Assembly (NCBI RefSeq): GCF_030817315.1
Contig: NZ_JAUSZF010000001.1
Span: 3,181,001-3,245,000, forward strand
Reading direction: 5' to 3'
From: Sphingomonas faeni
Lineage (GTDB): Bacteria > Pseudomonadota > Alphaproteobacteria > Sphingomonadales > Sphingomonadaceae
Length of the DNA stretch: 64,000 nucleotides
The translations under genes were made by a program, and so were the position numbers. The notes under the pieces are model-generated. The model was not told where the DNA came from. It did not search any database and was given only the letters and a program-made list of their open reading frames with translations. Below, piece by piece: positions 62,170-64,000 of the stretch (position 1 is its first letter; each line of letters begins with the position of its first letter).

Positions 62170-63829
62170 GATCCAGACTGTGCGGAAACTCGGTGGCTGA
62201 TTCCATCGTGTCGCTGACCAGCGTATGCTGTGATCATGGCGTACATCGAGGGTCATGCGCGCGACCAGGCGCTGCTGCTGCCGGCATCGGTCGAGGATTA
62301 TGTGGCGGCGGATAGTCCGGTTCGGTTCATCGACGCCTTTGTCGATGACCTTGATCTGGGTGAGGCCGGTTTCCATCGCTCGCGGCCGAAGGCGACGGGG
62401 CGGCCGGGCTATGCCCCGGGCGACATGCTCAAGCTGTACCTGTACGGCTATCTCAACCGGGTGCGGTCGAGCCGACGGTTGGAAGCGGAGGCGATGCGCA
62501 ACCTTGAGCTGATCTGGCTGCTGCGCGGGCTGCGGCCGGACTACAAGACCATCGCCGATTTCCGTCGCGACAACCGGAGCGCCTTCAAGGCGGTGTTCCG
62601 CGCCTTCGTCATCCTGTGCCGCAAGCTCGACCTGTTCGGCCGCGAGCTGCTGGCGGTGGACGGCACCCGGCTGAAGGCGGTGAACAATCCGGGACGGAAC
62701 TTCTCCCGCGACAAGCTGGCCAGGTATATCGCCGCGGCCGACGAGCGGCTTGAGGGGTATCTGGTCGAGCTGGATGCCATCGACCGCGGTGAGGACGGCC
62801 ATGGGCTTGGTCGCGGCGAGGCACTGGCGGCGAAGATCGCCAGGGTGCGTGAGCGGCGGCAGGCGCAGGCGGCGATGCTGGAGCAGCTGACCGCCAGCGG
62901 CGAGAGCCAGATCTCGCTGACCGATCGCGATGCGCGCGCGATGGTCACGGGTCAAAAGACCACGGTCGGCTACAACGCGCAGGTGGCGGTCGATGCGAAG
63001 CACAAGCTGATCGTCGAGCAGCACGTCACCAACGCCGCGACCGACATGGGTCTGCTCGCATCCACCGCCGGCGCGGCGAAGGAAGCTCTTGGCGTCGACC
63101 GGATCGCTGCCGTGGCGGACATGGGCTATTACAAAGGCGAGGACATCGAGGCATGCGAGGCGGCTGGCATAACGCCTTATGTCGCCCGGCCCGAGCGTGG
63201 CAGCGCGATTGCCAACGGCCGCTTTCCCAAGGAGCGCTTCGCTTACGACCCGGCAGCCGATGCCTATCGTTGCCCCGGTGGCCAGCTTCTCGATACCCGC
63301 TACCGCTCGGTGACGCGGGGCCATGTCTCGATCCAGTACTCCAGCCCCGCCGCCTGTGCCGCCTGCGCGATCAAGGCACGCTGCACCGGTAGCCGCTGGC
63401 GACGCATCAACCGTTGGGAGAACGAGGCGGTGCTCGAGCGCATGGCGAAACGGCTCGCGGCCCGGCCCGGCGTCCTCGCCATACGGCGCGAAACGGTCGA
63501 ACACCCGTTCGGCTCGATCAAACAGTGGATGAACCAAGGCGTGTTCCTAATGCGCGGGCTGGAGAAGGTCCGCGCCGAGTTCAGCCTGACCGCGCTCGCC
63601 TACAATCTCAGGCGGGCCATCACCATCATCGGCATCCCGGGGCTTATCCAGGCAGTGAGGGCCTGATCCACACTACAAATTGCGCCGACACAGCCCAAGC
63701 ATGCTCCCCATCGAGCCATTGCGGCACCGGCACAGCCGAAGAACCAAATTCTATCGCCTCTCGATCCGCCCCGTCGAAAAGAACGTCAGGTTGGCACCAT
63801 GCCAGCGAGTTTTCGCACGGTCTGTGATC
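62170..63829 (+). mobile_element. IS1182-type insertion sequence with terminal inverted repeats
   Basis: The left end (62170-62197) and the right end (63801-63829) are inverted copies over ~28 bases with three mismatches and one gap; both contain TGTGCGGAAACTCG or its near complement. A single intact transposase gene lies between. Exact ends and target duplications were not resolved. Confidence 0.8.
62236..63666 (+). CDS. IS1182-family transposase
   Basis: This 476-aa transposase has the N-terminal domain typical of the group (ADSPVRFIDAFVDDLDL, GRPGYAPGDMLKLYLYGYLN). The DDE core is DGTRLKAV (first D), VADMGYYKGEDIE (second D) and RRETVEHPFGSIKQWM (E). The cysteines CAACAIKARC form a zinc-like knuckle. 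The frame is intact and probably active. ATG 62236 is preferred over the GTG at 62230. Confidence 0.92.
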   Translation: MAYIEGHARDQALLLPASVEDYVAADSPVRFIDAFVDDLDLGEAGFHRSRPKATGRPGYAPGDMLKLYLYGYLNRVRSSRRLEAEAMRNLELIWLLRGLRPDYKTIADFRRDNRSAFKAVFRAFVILCRKLDLFGRELLAVDGTRLKAVNNPGRNFSRDKLARYIAAADERLEGYLVELDAIDRGEDGHGLGRGEALAAKIARVRERRQAQAAMLEQLTASGESQISLTDRDARAMVTGQKTTVGYNAQVAVDAKHKLIVEQHVTNAATDMGLLASTAGAAKEALGVDRIAAVADMGYYKGEDIEACEAAGITPYVARPERGSAIANGRFPKERFAYDPAADAYRCPGGQLLDTRYRSVTRGHVSIQYSSPAACAACAIKARCTGSRWRRINRWENEAVLERMAKRLAARPGVLAIRRETVEHPFGSIKQWMNQGVFLMRGLEKVRAEFSLTALAYNLRRAITIIGIPGLIQAVRA

Positions 63830-63911
63830 CTTTTCGAGAAAGCCGGCGTGTCCAATGATGCGAGATCATAGGCAAATTGGTTGGGCGCGGTTTTTGAATA
63901 TAGGAGATAAT

Positions 63912-64000
63912 ATGCTTGCGCTCATCATGTTAGCAGCAACAATTGATATCCGTCGTGATGCGCCACCCGTTACCCTGGATCAAGCTCGTGGCATGTCACC
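63912..64000 (+). CDS. 5' part of a gene running off the right edge
   Basis: ATG 63912 follows AGGAGA at good spacing; the frame is open to the end and begins MLALIMLAATIDIRRDAPPV, which looks like a short signal peptide followed by the mature start. Identity cannot be told from 29 codons. Confidence 0.5.
   Translation, partial: MLALIMLAATIDIRRDAPPVTLDQARGMS

Noticed and set aside
61912..63537. Long open frame on the minus strand over the transposase
   Set aside because: It mirrors the IS1182 transposase codons; low-complexity composition and no start signals.

Overview
The sequence looks like a chromosome or large replicon of a sphingomonad (Sphingomonas-like Alphaproteobacterium). This is inferred from the high GC content, three large TonB-dependent receptors, a TPR/2OG-oxygenase set beside one of them, an S9 peptidase, and a lasso-peptide locus with a FecR/TonB receptor pair. 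No rRNA, complete tRNA or CRISPR array was seen.

Left part (1-11.7 kb): the end of a multi-helix-turn-helix protein; an E1-like (ThiF) protein with a DUF6791-type N-terminal domain, as in bacterial ubiquitin-like conjugation loci; the sbcD-sbcC nuclease operon; and an iron-uptake operon of a PepSY membrane protein, a small membrane protein and a siderophore receptor broken by a frameshift. Two small genes follow, with a LexA-type site at the first start codon. At 11.9-12.2 kb there is a cluster of DnaA boxes followed by a dense run of GANTC sites, a candidate replication origin. Every gene from there leftward to sbcC points away from it.

Middle part (13-32.4 kb): a DnaQ-like exonuclease with an acidic partner; a cysteine-free ArsR regulator with clear operator repeats; a 1455-residue STAND-type NTPase with a C-terminal PD-(D/E)XK nuclease signature (probable anti-phage protein); a MntA/HepT toxin-antitoxin pair; then a lasso-peptide locus. 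That locus holds a GntR regulator, a 36-aa precursor, the transglutaminase-like B protein and the asparagine-synthetase-like C protein, facing a TonB receptor and FecR on the other strand. A fused nucleotidyltransferase-HEPN protein follows.

Right part (32.4-64 kb): an accessory region of isolated small genes separated by copies of a short dispersed repeat, with relics of a resolvase and an IS110 transposase. A more ordered block (35-43 kb) holds a response regulator, a large TonB receptor and three 2OG-Fe(II) oxygenase genes. Then come a frameshifted AAA_13 ATPase, a two-gene ABC transporter, a frameshifted M16 peptidase, an alpha/beta hydrolase, a ChaN/EreA-like lipoprotein, an S9 peptidase and an intact IS1182-type element. 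Four reading frames in the window are each broken by what looks like one extra base, which points to either decay or assembly errors.
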